From Stagnimonas sp. (lineage in GTDB: Bacteria > Pseudomonadota > Gammaproteobacteria > Nevskiales > Nevskiaceae): a DNA stretch of 46,023 nucleotides. The translations under genes and the position numbers were made by a program. The first letter of the stretch is position 1; every line of letters starts with the position of its first letter. Shown piece after piece: positions 29,273-38,573 of this stretch. Location of the stretch: positions 1 through 46,023 of the forward strand of contig JAUYNO010000008.1 in assembly GCA_030696045.1 (NCBI GenBank), read 5' to 3'. The notes beneath the pieces are model-generated. The model was given only the letters and a program-made list of their open reading frames with translations, did not search any database and was not told the origin of the DNA.

Positions 29273-30649
29273 ATGATGCCGACTGTCCTGCGTACCGCGT
29301 TTCGCGGTCTTGCCCTCAGTGGCTTGGTGTTGCTGGGCGCCTGCGGCGGCGTGGGCCAGGGCATTGCCCCGAAGTCATCGGTGCTTTTGCCGTCGGGAGG
29401 GGAGGAGGGCGCTGCCAACTTCGACGCCTATACCTGCGTCAACACCTCGCTGATCCTGATTGTTGATTTCAGCAATGGCGCCCGTGGCGACTTCACCTCC
29501 CGAGCTACCTGGAGCAGTGCGGACGAGACAGTCGCCAGGGTCAGCAATGGTGATATCGCGGTTCCTGAGCAGGACGGTTTCTTCTACGGCCGCGGCACCA
29601 TCGTGCCGGTCGGACCTGGCACCACGACGATCAGGTCCAGCTATCTCGATTTCCGCAACTCCATCCAGATCACGGTCAGCGATCCGACCAACTTCAAGGT
29701 TACGCCGACGGAAGCCGACGTCGCCAAGGGTGCGGCGCTCGACCTAGCCCTGTCTGCCGATCTGGGCGGTGTCAGCAGTAGCCTGGATGGTTTCGCGCGC
29801 TGGGCCTTCGTGACGGAAGCGCCGGCGGTCGCGACCATCGCCTCAATCACCGGGACGGTCACCGGGGTTGGCACCGGAGGTCCCTTGACCGCCCGCGCCC
29901 GGATTCCGGGCTGCAGCCTCACAATCGCCGATGCGACCGTCAACGTGTCGCCGCTGCAAACGCTTGCGCTGAGCAAGGAATTCTCCGGCACCGACAAGCT
30001 GGCGGTCGGCACCACCGAGCGCATCACCGCGACCGGGACCCTGGAGAACGGCAAGACCCAGGATCTGTCCGGAACCGTCACCTACAAGGCGGTCAAGTCA
30101 GAAGACAACACCACCGCCAGCGATGCCGCGACCTTCCTGGTCGGCAGCCTGCGCAATCTCGTGTTCGCCAGCAAGGCCAGCGCTGCCCCGGTCAATCTCA
30201 CCGCGAGCTTCAGCTACATCATCGACGATGGCGATGCTTCCACCGAGAATGTCAGCTCGACCCCGGTGGTATCGCCCGTGCTGGCGATCACTCCGATCGA
30301 CGCCACCCTGGTCAATGTCACGGTGCCTCGGACCGCGGCCGACCTGGCGCCCGGCAACAGTCTGCTGCTGAAGGCTGTCGGCGACTATCAGATCACCGCA
30401 CCCCCGTCGTCCTTCAGCCAGGACATCACGCGGCACGTTACATGGAGCATCGCGGACGCCGACTTGGCGACCGCGACGGTCCAGGGCAGTTCCGGCACGA
30501 TCAATCCGCTGGCCGGATTGGTGCTGGCCAGTACCAAGGCCGAGACCGGAAAAGCGGTGGTGGTGACCGCCACCAACAGCAATGCGACCGGCAACAAGAG
30601 CGCGACCTCGACCATCACCATTGACCCCACCGAGCCGCAGGAGCCCTGA
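29273..30649 (+). CDS. Lipoprotein with bacterial Ig-like (BIG2-type) domains
   Basis: The 458-residue product has a lipoprotein signal with lipobox LLGAC (Cys24), so it is probably surface or periplasm anchored. The rest is rich in Thr, Ala, Ser and Val and appears to be three to four beta-sandwich units. ATWSSADETVARVSNG near residue 78 and VTWSIADADLATATV near 389 both match the BIG2-like pattern 'W-S-S-x-D-x-x-V-A-x-V'. A Ser/Thr-rich beta architecture suggests an adhesin- or scaffold-like role, but no specific function can be given. GGAG lies a few bases before the double ATG. It sits alone between aspS and nadA. Confidence 0.78.
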   Translation: MMPTVLRTAFRGLALSGLVLLGACGGVGQGIAPKSSVLLPSGGEEGAANFDAYTCVNTSLILIVDFSNGARGDFTSRATWSSADETVARVSNGDIAVPEQDGFFYGRGTIVPVGPGTTTIRSSYLDFRNSIQITVSDPTNFKVTPTEADVAKGAALDLALSADLGGVSSSLDGFARWAFVTEAPAVATIASITGTVTGVGTGGPLTARARIPGCSLTIADATVNVSPLQTLALSKEFSGTDKLAVGTTERITATGTLENGKTQDLSGTVTYKAVKSEDNTTASDAATFLVGSLRNLVFASKASAAPVNLTASFSYIIDDGDASTENVSSTPVVSPVLAITPIDATLVNVTVPRTAADLAPGNSLLLKAVGDYQITAPPSSFSQDITRHVTWSIADADLATATVQGSSGTINPLAGLVLASTKAETGKAVVVTATNSNATGNKSATSTITIDPTEPQEP

Positions 30650-30685
30650 GGCACCCACGCCACCGGTAGGGGCGCGCGACCGCTT

Positions 30686-30729
30686 CCGCTACAATATCTA
30701 GGTTTCGCGGCCCCTTTGTGTGGGGGCCG
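30686..30729 (+). promoter_or_regulatory. Candidate -10 box and leader hairpin of nadA
   Basis: CGCTACAATATC puts TACAAT at 30690-30695, 81 bases before the nadA ATG. Twelve bases later, arms CGGCCCC (30708-30714) and GGGGCCG (30723-30729) form a 7-bp hairpin with an 8-base loop, within the presumed leader. No -35 is evident. A regulatory role for the hairpin is inference. Confidence 0.35.
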
Positions 30730-30776
30730 TCGTCCCGCCCTTTGATGCAGGCGCTCGCGCGCCGGGGAGTGCAGCG

Positions 30777-31889
30777 ATGACTGCCGCGCTGAAGATCGAT
30801 CCCAAGCTCGACAGCTACAGCTTCCTCAGCGACGAGGAATGCGATGCCAAGATCGTCGCGGCCAAGGCCAAGCTGGGCAAGCGCCTGGCCATCCTCGGCC
30901 ACCATTACCAGCGCAACGAGGTGTTCAAGCACGCCGATTTCTCCGGCGACTCGCTGAAGCTCTCGCAGATGGCCGCCAAGACCGAGGCCGAGTTCATCGT
31001 CTTCTGCGGCGTGCATTTCATGGCCGAGGTGGCCGATATCGTCACCGACGGCAAGCGCACGGTGATCCTGCCCGACCTCGCTGCCGGTTGTTCGATGGCC
31101 GACATGGCCAACCTGGTGAAGGTGAAAAAGTGCTGGGAGGAAATCAGCACCGTGCTCGATCCGGACCAGCACGTCACGCCGGTCACCTACATCAATTCGG
31201 CGGCGGATCTCAAAGCCTTCTGCGGCAGCCACGGCGGCATCGTCTGCACCAGTTCCAATGCCCGTGCGGTGCTGGAATGGAGCTTCGCGCGCCGCGACAA
31301 GGTGCTGTTCTTCCCCGACCAGCACCTGGGCCGCAACACCGCCTACATGCAGATGGGCATCCCCCTGGACCAGATGGTGACCTGGGACTTCATGAAGCCG
31401 CGTGGCGGCCTCACGGACGATCAGATCCGCAACGCCAAGATGATCCTCTGGAAGGGCTTCTGCTCGGTGCACCAGATGTTCCATCCCAACCACGTCGCCA
31501 AGTTCCGCGAGCGGGTGCCGAAGGGCTTGGTGATCAGCCATCCTGAGAACGATCTCGAAGTCTGCGAGAAGAGCGATTTCGTCGGCTCCACCGAGTACAT
31601 CCTGCGCACCGTGCGCTCCAGCCAGCCGGGCACGCACTGGCTGGTCGGCACCGAGTTGAACCTGGTCAACCGCCTGGCCGACGAGATGAAGCCGAAGGGC
31701 GTCACCGTCGAGTTCATGTCGCCCATGGTCTGCATGTGCTCGACCATGTTCCGCACCGATCCGCAGCACCTCGCCTGGGTGCTCGACAGCCTGGTCGAGG
31801 GCAAGACCGTCAACCAGATCCGGGTGCCGCGCGAGATAGCGCAGCCGGCGCGCGCGGCGCTGGACCTGATGCTGGAAGTGGTCGATTGA
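30777..31889 (+). CDS. nadA: Quinolinate synthase A
   Basis: NadA condenses iminoaspartate with dihydroxyacetone phosphate to quinolinate in de novo NAD synthesis, using a 4Fe-4S cluster. The 370-residue product has GHHYQRNEVF near residue 41 and cysteines suited as ligands: Cys105 (AAGCSMAD), Cys229 (GFCSVHQMF) and Cys319/321 (VCMCSTMF). The ATG at 30777 has GGGGAG seven bases upstream, better than a GTG at 30720. nadB and nadC are not in the window. Confidence 0.95.
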   Translation: MTAALKIDPKLDSYSFLSDEECDAKIVAAKAKLGKRLAILGHHYQRNEVFKHADFSGDSLKLSQMAAKTEAEFIVFCGVHFMAEVADIVTDGKRTVILPDLAAGCSMADMANLVKVKKCWEEISTVLDPDQHVTPVTYINSAADLKAFCGSHGGIVCTSSNARAVLEWSFARRDKVLFFPDQHLGRNTAYMQMGIPLDQMVTWDFMKPRGGLTDDQIRNAKMILWKGFCSVHQMFHPNHVAKFRERVPKGLVISHPENDLEVCEKSDFVGSTEYILRTVRSSQPGTHWLVGTELNLVNRLADEMKPKGVTVEFMSPMVCMCSTMFRTDPQHLAWVLDSLVEGKTVNQIRVPREIAQPARAALDLMLEVVD

Positions 31890-31893
31890 AAAC

Positions 31894-31976
31894 CGGGAGA
31901 CGAGAGACGGGAGGTGGGAGACACGACAATCTCCGCCCGGCTTTTTCGTCTCCCATCTAACGTCTCCCGTCTAACG
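31894..31976. repeat. Repeat of GTCTCCC units between nadA and glyA
   Basis: The left part (from about 31894) contains GGGAGACGAGAGACGGGAGG and TGGGAGAC; the right part (31948-31976) contains the direct repeats GTCTCCCATCTAAC and GTCTCCCGTCTAAC, which are the inverted complement of the left units. The right end lies eight bases before the glyA ATG. No ribosome-binding site stands between them. Confidence 0.65.
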
Positions 31977-31983
31977 AAAAACC

Positions 31984-33258
31984 ATGTTCACCAAAGCCCC
32001 CAGCCTCGCCATCGCCGATCCCGAGCTCTACGCCACCATCACCGCCGAGAACGCGCGGCAGGAAGCGCATATCGAGCTGATTGCCTCCGAGAACTACACC
32101 TCGCCGGCGGTCATGCAGGCGCAGGGCAGCCAGCTCACCAACAAGTACGCCGAGGGCTATCCGGGCAAGCGCTACTACGGCGGCTGCGAATTCGTCGATA
32201 TCGCCGAAAACCTGGCCATCGAGCGGGTGAAGCAGCTGTTCGACTGCGACTACGCCAATGTGCAGCCGCATTCCGGTGCCCAGGCCAATGCCGCCATCTT
32301 CCATGCCCTGGTGACGCCGGGCGACACCGTGATGGGCATGAACCTGTCGCAGGGTGGGCACCTGACCCACGGCCATCCGGCCAACTTCTCCGGCAAGCAC
32401 TACAAGATCGTGCCCTACGGCCTCGATCCCGAGACCGGCCTGATCAACTACGACACGATGGAAGCGCTGGCGCTGGAGCACCGGCCGAAGCTGCTGATCG
32501 GTGGCTTCTCGGCCTACTCGCGCATCAAGGACTGGAAGCGCATGCGCGAGATCGCCGACAAGGTCGGCGCGTATTTCTGGGTCGACATGGCTCACGTCGC
32601 CGGCCTGGTCGCGGCGGGTGAATATCCCAGCCCGCTGCCGCACGCCCACGTCGTCACCAGCACCACCCACAAGACCCTGCGCGGTCCGCGTGGCGGCATC
32701 ATCCTCAGCAAGGGCCAGCCGGAGGACTTCAACAAGAAATTCCAGTCGGCGGTGTTCCCCGGCATCCAGGGTGGCCCGCTGATGCACGTCATCGCCGCCA
32801 AGGCGGTGGCCTTCAAGGAGGCGCTGGATCCCAGCTTCAAGGTTTACCAGAAGCAGGTCGTTGCCAATGCCCGGGCGATGGCCAAGGTGTTCCTGGAGCG
32901 CGGCTACAAAGTGGTCTCCGGCGGTACCGACGATCACCTGTTCCTGCTCGATCTCGTGGCCAAGAACGTCACTGGCAAGGACGCCGAGGCCAAGCTCGGC
33001 GAGGCGCACATCACCGTCAACAAGAACGCGGTGCCGAACGACCCGCGCTCGGCCTTCGTCACCAGCGGCCTGCGCATCGGCAGCCCCGCCTCGACCACGC
33101 GCGGCTTCAAGGAGGCCGAGATGGCCCAGGTCGCTAGCTGGATCGCCGACATCGTCGATGCCATGAGTGCCGGTAGCGATGTCGATGCGGCCGTGGCCAA
33201 GGTCCGCGCCAACGTGGAAGCGCTGTGTGCGCGCTTCCCCGTGTACCAGGCGAAGTAA
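31984..33258 (+). CDS. glyA: Serine hydroxymethyltransferase
   Basis: GlyA interconverts serine and glycine with tetrahydrofolate, supplying one-carbon units. The 424-residue product has the PLP lysine in [14 protein letters not shown] (Lys230, E. coli Lys229), the IASENYTS N-terminal motif and the [13 protein letters not shown] motif. Length is as expected. nrdR follows after two bases, the usual gammaproteobacterial neighbour that opens the riboflavin block. Confidence 0.97.
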   Translation: MFTKAPSLAIADPELYATITAENARQEAHIELIASENYTSPAVMQAQGSQLTNKYAEGYPGKRYYGGCEFVDIAENLAIERVKQLFDCDYANVQPHSGAQANAAIFHALVTPGDTVMGMNLSQGGHLTHGHPANFSGKHYKIVPYGLDPETGLINYDTMEALALEHRPKLLIGGFSAYSRIKDWKRMREIADKVGAYFWVDMAHVAGLVAAGEYPSPLPHAHVVTSTTHKTLRGPRGGIILSKGQPEDFNKKFQSAVFPGIQGGPLMHVIAAKAVAFKEALDPSFKVYQKQVVANARAMAKVFLERGYKVVSGGTDDHLFLLDLVAKNVTGKDAEAKLGEAHITVNKNAVPNDPRSAFVTSGLRIGSPASTTRGFKEAEMAQVASWIADIVDAMSAGSDVDAAVAKVRANVEALCARFPVYQAK

Positions 33259-33260
33259 CG

Positions 33261-33773
33261 ATGCAGTGCCCGTTCTGCAAGGCGGTCGATACGCGGGTCA
33301 TCGACTCGCGCCTCGCCGAGGACGGGACCCAGGTGCGCCGCCGTCGCGAGTGCGAGAAGTGCGACGGCCGCTTCACCACCTTTGAGAAGGCGCAGCTGTC
33401 GATGCCCTACGTGGTCAAGCGCGAGGGCATCAACGAGCCGTTCGAGGAAGACAAGCTGCGCAAGGGCATGACCATCGCGCTCTACAAGCGCCCGGTGTCG
33501 GTGGAGGCGGTCGATCACGCCATCGAGAACATCCTGCGCAAGCTGCGCCAGACCGGCGAGCGCGAGGTGGCCAGTCACCGGATCGGTGAGTGGGTGATGC
33601 AGGAGCTGCACGATCTGGATCACGTCGCCTACGTGCGCTTTGCCTCGATCTATCGCAGCTTCGAGGACGTCAACGCCTTCCGCGAAGAGATCGAGCGCCT
33701 GCAGAAAATGCCCAGTGCCGAAGCGCGCAAGAGCCAGCTGCAGCTGATCGAAGAGCCCGAGCGCCGGAAATGA
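33261..33773 (+). CDS. nrdR: Transcriptional repressor NrdR
   Basis: NrdR represses ribonucleotide reductase genes in response to nucleotide state. The 170-residue product has the N-terminal zinc ribbon (Cys3, Cys6, Cys31, Cys34) and an ATP-cone domain ([20 protein letters not shown]). The ATG at 33261 gives the family start MQCPFC. Its TGA overlaps the ribD ATG in ATGA. Ribonucleotide reductase genes are not in the window. Confidence 0.97.
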   Translation: MQCPFCKAVDTRVIDSRLAEDGTQVRRRRECEKCDGRFTTFEKAQLSMPYVVKREGINEPFEEDKLRKGMTIALYKRPVSVEAVDHAIENILRKLRQTGEREVASHRIGEWVMQELHDLDHVAYVRFASIYRSFEDVNAFREEIERLQKMPSAEARKSQLQLIEEPERRK

Positions 33774-34876
33774 GCTTGGCTCCGGACGCGGCCGCCCGGC
33801 TGATGGCGCGGGCGCTGCGCCTGGCCGAGGCCGGGCGCTGCAGCACCCATCCCAACCCGCGCGTCGGCTGCGTGCTGTGGCGCGAGGGCGCGATCGTCGG
33901 CGAGGGCGCGCACCTGCGCGCCGGCGAGCCGCATGCCGAGGTGCACGCCCTGCGCCAGGCTGGCGAGCGAGCGAAGGGCGCCACCGCCTTCGTGACCCTG
34001 GAGCCCTGCAACCACCACGGCCGCACGCCGCCCTGCAGCGAGGCCCTGATCGCGGCCGGGGTGAAGCGGGTGGTGGCGGCGATGCCGGACCCGAACCCGC
34101 TGGTTGCCGGCCAGGGTCTGGAGCGGCTGCGCGCGGCCGGTATCGAGGTTGAGGTCGGCCTGCTGCAAGCCGATGCCGAGCGGCTCAATCGCGGCTTCGT
34201 CTCGCGCATGCGGCGGCAGCGACCCTTCGTGATGCTCAAGCTGGCGGCCAGTCTCGATGGCCGCACGGCGATGGCCAGTGGCGAGTCGCAGTGGATCACC
34301 GGTGAGCCGGCCCGCCAGGATGTGCATCGCCTACGTGCCGAGGCGGGTGCGGTGCTGACCACGAGCGCCACCGTGCTGGCTGATGATCCCTCGCTGACCG
34401 TGCGCTTGCCTGCTCCGGAGACCGGCGCTTGGCGCCAGCCGGATCGGGTCGTGCTCGACAGCCAGGCGCGGGTGCCGCGCAGCGCGAAGGTCTGGAGCGA
34501 GGGTGCGCGCCGCTTGCGCGTGACGCAGCCTGCCCACGCCGCGGCGGTCGTTCCGGCAGGCGTCGAGACCCTGGCCATTGAAGCCGACGCCCATGGCCCC
34601 ATCTCGCTGCCGGGCCTGATGCCGGCCCTTGCGCAACGGGGCGTCAACGAGTTGCTGGTCGAGTGCGGGCCCCGGCTGGCGGGCGCCTTGCTCGCGGCAG
34701 GCCTGGTTGATGAGTTGCTGCTCTATCTCGCACCGGCCTTGCTGGGTCACGAGGGCAGGGCGCTGGCGACGCTGCCGGGCTTGAGCCGGCTCGACCAGAA
34801 GATTGCTCTGCGCTACACCGATGTCCGCCAGGTTGGCCGCGACCTGCGTATCACCGCCATCCCTGAGATTGCCTAG
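33770..34876 (+). CDS. ribD: Bifunctional riboflavin deaminase/reductase RibD
   Basis: RibD carries out the second and third steps of riboflavin synthesis. The 368-residue product has an N-terminal deaminase with zinc ligands His55 (HAEVHAL), Cys80 and Cys89 ([14 protein letters not shown]), then a C-terminal reductase from about residue 148 ([22 protein letters not shown], split from a longer motif). The ATG overlaps the nrdR stop, so translation is coupled. The frame is open upstream inside nrdR, but that part is not RibD-like. Confidence 0.96.
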   Translation: MSLAPDAAARLMARALRLAEAGRCSTHPNPRVGCVLWREGAIVGEGAHLRAGEPHAEVHALRQAGERAKGATAFVTLEPCNHHGRTPPCSEALIAAGVKRVVAAMPDPNPLVAGQGLERLRAAGIEVEVGLLQADAERLNRGFVSRMRRQRPFVMLKLAASLDGRTAMASGESQWITGEPARQDVHRLRAEAGAVLTTSATVLADDPSLTVRLPAPETGAWRQPDRVVLDSQARVPRSAKVWSEGARRLRVTQPAHAAAVVPAGVETLAIEADAHGPISLPGLMPALAQRGVNELLVECGPRLAGALLAAGLVDELLLYLAPALLGHEGRALATLPGLSRLDQKIALRYTDVRQVGRDLRITAIPEIA

Positions 34877-34879
34877 AAA

Positions 34880-35491
34880 ATGTTCACCGGAATCATCGAA
34901 GCCCAGGGCCGCATCGCCGCTGTCGAAGCGGTCGGTGGTGATGTGCGCATGACCATCGTCGAGGCCGGCGGCTATCTGGCCGATGCCCGTCTGGGCGACA
35001 GCATCGCCGTCAACGGCGTCTGTCTGACGGCCGTGGTCTTTGTCGAGAACGGTTTTGTCGCCGACCTCTCCGCCGAGACCCTGGCGGCGACTACCGCGGG
35101 CGAGTGGAAAGTCGGCCAGACCGTCAATCTCGAAAAGGCGCTGACTCCGGCCAAGCCGCTCGGTGGCCATCTGGTCAGCGGCCATGTCGATGGCGTCGGC
35201 CATCTGGTGGAAAAACTGGAAGACGCGCGGGGCTGGCGCCTGACCTTCGAGGCGCCGGGCCCCATAGCCCGCTATATCGCCCGCAAGGGTTCGATCACCA
35301 TCGACGGCATCAGCCTGACGGTGAATGCCGTCGACCACCGCCACTTCGGGGTGATGATCGTGCCGCATACTTGGACCCACACCAGCCTCGGCGGCCTGAC
35401 GGTCGGCGGCGCGGTGAACCTGGAAGTCGATTTGATTGCCCGCTACCTCGAGCGCCTGCTCGCGGCCCGCGAGGAGGACAAGAGCATATGA
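34880..35491 (+). CDS. ribE: Riboflavin synthase, alpha subunit
   Basis: Riboflavin synthase dismutates two lumazines to riboflavin. The 203-residue product is two similar beta-barrel halves: MFTGIIEAQGRI, VNGVCLTAV and GGHLVSGHVDG in the first, then GSITIDGISLTVNAV in the second, with the catalytic N-terminus intact. It is three bases after ribD, and its stop overlaps the ribB start (ATGA). The symbol ribE is used in its proteobacterial sense (ribC in E. coli). Confidence 0.96.
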   Translation: MFTGIIEAQGRIAAVEAVGGDVRMTIVEAGGYLADARLGDSIAVNGVCLTAVVFVENGFVADLSAETLAATTAGEWKVGQTVNLEKALTPAKPLGGHLVSGHVDGVGHLVEKLEDARGWRLTFEAPGPIARYIARKGSITIDGISLTVNAVDHRHFGVMIVPHTWTHTSLGGLTVGGAVNLEVDLIARYLERLLAAREEDKSI

Positions 35492-36627
35492 ATGCAGCCA
35501 TCAAGCCCCCGGCCAGCGAGCTGAATCGCGGCCTGCACAGCATCCCCGAAATCATCGCCGACCTGAAGGCCGGCAAGATGGTCATCCTTATGGACGACGA
35601 GGACCGCGAGAACGAAGGCGACCTGCTGATGTGCGCCGACGCCGTGCGTCCGGAAGACATCAACTTCATGGCCCGCTTCGGCCGTGGCCTGGTCTGCCTG
35701 ACCCTGACCCAGGAGAAGTGCAAGGCCCTGCGCCTGCCGCTGATGGTCAGCGACAACGGCTCCGGCTTCGGCACCAATTTCACCCTGTCCATCGAAGCGG
35801 CGCAGGGGGTGACCACCGGCATCTCGGCGCACGACCGCGCCCATACCGTGCGCACGGCGGTCAAGACCGAGGCCAAGCCGGAAGACATCGTGCAGCCCGG
35901 CCACATCTTCCCGCTGATGGCGCAGAACGGCGGCGTGCTCAACCGCGCCGGCCATACCGAGGCCGGCTGCGATCTGGCCCGCCTGGCCGGCCGCACGCCG
36001 GCGGCGGTGATCTGCGAAATCCTGAAGGACGACGGCACCATGGCGCGCCGGCCCGACCTCGAAGCCTTCGCCAAGGAGCACGAGCTCAAGATCGGCACCA
36101 TTGCCGACCTGATCCGCTACCGGCTCGACAACGAGCACACGGTCGAGCGCGTCGCCGAGACCCACGTGCAGACCGAGTTCGGCGAGTTCCGGCTGGTGAC
36201 CTACCAGGACACCGTCGACAACACCATCCACCTGGCGATGGTTCGCGGCGCCGTGGCCATGAACAAGCCGACCCTGGTGCGCGTGCACATTCGCAACATG
36301 CTGCAGGACGTGCTGGCGGTGCGGCACGGAGACTTCTCCTGGCCGGTGCGGCGGGCGCTGCAGCGGGTCGCGGAGGAAGGCGAGGGCGTCGTGGTGCTGC
36401 TGCGCCGCCCGGAATCGCCACGCGAACTGGTGCAGCAGATCGTTGGCCTCAACCGCCCGGAGGAAGGCATCGAGCCAACCGGCCCGGTGTTGCGCACCTA
36501 CGGCCTCGGCGCGCAGATCCTGTCCGACCTCGGCGTGCGCAAGATGCGCGTGCTGTCGAGCCCCAAGAAGATGTACGGCCTCTCCGGCTTTGGCCTGGAA
36601 GTCGTCGAATACGTAGCCTGTGACTAA
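35488..36627 (+). CDS. ribB: 3,4-dihydroxy-2-butanone-4-phosphate synthase with inactive-looking GTP cyclohydrolase II half
   Basis: The N-terminal part (about residues 14-212) is a complete RibB: DDEDRENEGD at 36-45, the GLVCLTLT and GISAHDRAHTV segments and GHTEAGCDLARLAG. It makes dihydroxybutanone phosphate from ribulose 5-phosphate. The C-terminal part (about 215-379) aligns with RibA, but the zinc-binding region that should read like ECLTGD...RCDCG here reads RVHIRNMLQDVLAVRHGD and lacks all three cysteines. It therefore probably cannot act on GTP. Hybrids of this kind, sometimes called RibBX, are known. A separate ribA must then exist elsewhere. Confidence 0.93.
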   Translation: MNAAIKPPASELNRGLHSIPEIIADLKAGKMVILMDDEDRENEGDLLMCADAVRPEDINFMARFGRGLVCLTLTQEKCKALRLPLMVSDNGSGFGTNFTLSIEAAQGVTTGISAHDRAHTVRTAVKTEAKPEDIVQPGHIFPLMAQNGGVLNRAGHTEAGCDLARLAGRTPAAVICEILKDDGTMARRPDLEAFAKEHELKIGTIADLIRYRLDNEHTVERVAETHVQTEFGEFRLVTYQDTVDNTIHLAMVRGAVAMNKPTLVRVHIRNMLQDVLAVRHGDFSWPVRRALQRVAEEGEGVVVLLRRPESPRELVQQIVGLNRPEEGIEPTGPVLRTYGLGAQILSDLGVRKMRVLSSPKKMYGLSGFGLEVVEYVACD

Positions 36628-36634
36628 TCCGAAC

Positions 36635-37138
36635 ATGAGCAAGACCGGCTACGCCGCCCCCGCCAAGCCCGACTCGGTCGAATTTTCCGACGTCCGCATC
36701 GCCCTCGTCGCCACCCGCTGGAATGTCGAGGTGGTCGACGCCCTGCTGGCCGGCGCCCGTGCCTGTCTGAAGGACTGGGGCGTGTTGGAGGACAGCATTG
36801 GCGAGTTCCGCGCACCCGGGGCCTTCGAGCTGCCGCTGGCCGCTGCCAGCCTGCTGCGCTCCGAGACCGGCCACTGGGACGGCGTGGTCGCACTCGGCGC
36901 GGTGATCCGCGGCGATACCCCGCACTTCGATTTCGTCGCCGGCGAGTGCGCGCGCGGCCTGATGGATGTGCAGCTCGCCACTGGCCGGCCGGTCGGTTTT
37001 GGCGTGCTCACCGTCAACACCCCGGCCCAGGCGGCCGAGCGCGCCGGTCCCGGCGAAGGCAACAAGGGTTACGAGTGCGCCCAGGCGGTGCTGGAAATGA
37101 TCCGGCTCAGCCGCCAGGCCAATGGGGAGTTCGAATGA
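36635..37138 (+). CDS. ribH: 6,7-dimethyl-8-ribityllumazine synthase
   Basis: RibH condenses the ribityl-pyrimidine with dihydroxybutanone phosphate to lumazine. The product is about 167 residues with VATRWNVEVVDALLAGA, FRAPGAFELP and GAVIRGDTPHFDFVAGE, the last holding the catalytic histidine region. The ATG at 36635 is used here; a GTG at 36620 would overlap ribB by eight bases. Its TGA overlaps the nusB ATG. Confidence 0.95.
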   Translation: MSKTGYAAPAKPDSVEFSDVRIALVATRWNVEVVDALLAGARACLKDWGVLEDSIGEFRAPGAFELPLAAASLLRSETGHWDGVVALGAVIRGDTPHFDFVAGECARGLMDVQLATGRPVGFGVLTVNTPAQAAERAGPGEGNKGYECAQAVLEMIRLSRQANGEFE

Positions 37139-37593
37139 GCGATACCCCGCAGCAAGCCACCGGTCCGGTCAGCCGCCGTGGCCTGGCCCGGCGTGTCACC
37201 GCGCAGGCGCTGTACCAGTGGCTGGTCAACGAGACCGCGCCGGACCAACTGCTGCGCCAGTTCCGCGAGCAGGACGAGGGCCTGGGCCGGGCCGATCCGG
37301 CCTACTTTGAGGCGCTGCTGCGCGGCGTGGTCGAAAACGCCCCGGCGCTGACCCTGGCCGTCGTGCCCCACCTGGATCGCCCGATTGCGCAGCTGGACCC
37401 GGTCGAGCACGCCATCCTGCTGCTCGGCGCCTACGAACTGGCACACGAGCCCTCGGTGCCCTGGCGGGTGATCGTCAACGAGGCGGTCAATCTCGCCAAA
37501 CTCTTTGGCTCGGAAGAAGGCTACAAGTTCGTCAACGGCGTGCTCGACAAGCTGGCGCGCCAGGCGCGGCCGGCGGAAGTAGCCGCCAGCTAG
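37135..37593 (+). CDS. nusB: Transcription antitermination factor NusB
   Basis: NusB with NusE (S10) binds boxA in rRNA leaders and prevents premature termination. The 152-residue product is the expected all-helical length with ARRVTAQALYQWLVNE at the start and VIVNEAVNLAKLFGSEEGYKFVNG near the end (split motif). It is coupled to ribH by the ATGA overlap, and thiL follows after ten bases. SuhB, an antitermination partner in E. coli, is encoded at the left end of the window. Confidence 0.95.
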   Translation: MSDTPQQATGPVSRRGLARRVTAQALYQWLVNETAPDQLLRQFREQDEGLGRADPAYFEALLRGVVENAPALTLAVVPHLDRPIAQLDPVEHAILLLGAYELAHEPSVPWRVIVNEAVNLAKLFGSEEGYKFVNGVLDKLARQARPAEVAAS

Positions 37594-37603
37594 AGCCTCC
37601 TCC

Positions 37604-38560
37604 ATGGGCGAATTCGAGCTGATTCGCCGTTACTTCGCGGGCCTGACGCCCGAGGCAGCCGATGTCGCCCTCGGCATCGGCGACGACGCGGCCCTGCTGC
37701 GGGTGCCTGCCGGCCATGAACTGGTGGTAAGCACCGATACCCTGGTCGCCGGCCGGCATTTCCCGCTCGCCACCGCGCCGGCCGACATCGGCTGGAAGGC
37801 GCTGGCGGTCAATCTCTCCGATCTCGCCGCCATGGGGGCGACGGCGCGCTGGTTCACGCTGGCCCTGACCCTGCCGGAAGCCGACGAGGCCTGGACCGCC
37901 GGCCTCGCCAGCGGCATGCGCGAGCTGGCCCTGCGCCATCGCGTCGCCCTGGTCGGCGGCGACACCACGCGCGGACCACTCTCGATCACGATCACGGCGA
38001 TGGGCCTGGTGCCGGCGGGGCAGGGCCTGCGCCGCGACGGCGCGCGGGCGGGCGATCTGGTCTGCGTCACCGGCACCCTGGGCGATGCCGCGCTGGCCCT
38101 GCGCCGGCTCGGCCGCGCCGACCAAGACCCGGTGGAGCAGGCGCTGCGCCTGCGCCTGGACCGGCCGACACCGCGTCTGGATGCCGGGCTGGCCCTGCGC
38201 GGGCTGGCCAGTGCCGCGCTGGACCTTTCCGACGGTCTGGCCGGGGACCTGCGCCACCTCTGCGCCGCCAGTGGCGTCGGTGCCGAACTCGACCCGGCGG
38301 CGCTGCCGCGCTCGGCGGCGTTCGAGGGGCTGGCGGCCGGACTGTCGGCCGAGGAGTGTTTCGCGCTGCAGGCGCAGGGCGGTGACGACTACGAACTCTG
38401 TGTTTGCCTGCCGCCTGAGTCGCTGGCCGAGGCGCGCGCCCGGCTGGCGCCGCTGGCGCTGAGCGAAATTGGCCGCATCACGGCGGAACCGGGCCTGCGT
38501 CTGCGCTACCCTGATGGCCGCACCGCGGTACTGGCCGCCACCGGCTACAGCCACTTCTGA
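37604..38560 (+). CDS. thiL: Thiamine-monophosphate kinase
   Basis: ThiL phosphorylates thiamine phosphate to the active cofactor thiamine diphosphate. The 318-residue product has the family start GEFELIRRYF, the acidic ATP/Mg motif GIGDDAALL, VSTDTLVAGRHFP, the Asp-rich GGDTTRGPLSITITAMG and, later, LDLSDGLAGDLRHL. The ATG at 37604 follows nusB by ten bases in the usual nusB-thiL-pgpA arrangement, here interrupted by murI. Confidence 0.95.
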   Translation: MGEFELIRRYFAGLTPEAADVALGIGDDAALLRVPAGHELVVSTDTLVAGRHFPLATAPADIGWKALAVNLSDLAAMGATARWFTLALTLPEADEAWTAGLASGMRELALRHRVALVGGDTTRGPLSITITAMGLVPAGQGLRRDGARAGDLVCVTGTLGDAALALRRLGRADQDPVEQALRLRLDRPTPRLDAGLALRGLASAALDLSDGLAGDLRHLCAASGVGAELDPAALPRSAAFEGLAAGLSAEECFALQAQGGDDYELCVCLPPESLAEARARLAPLALSEIGRITAEPGLRLRYPDGRTAVLAATGYSHF

Positions 38561-38573
38561 TCGGCAACAGCGC

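Noticed and set aside
35310..36642. Long reverse-strand frames opposite ribB
   Set aside because: Antisense shadows; the forward frame carries complete RibB motifs.
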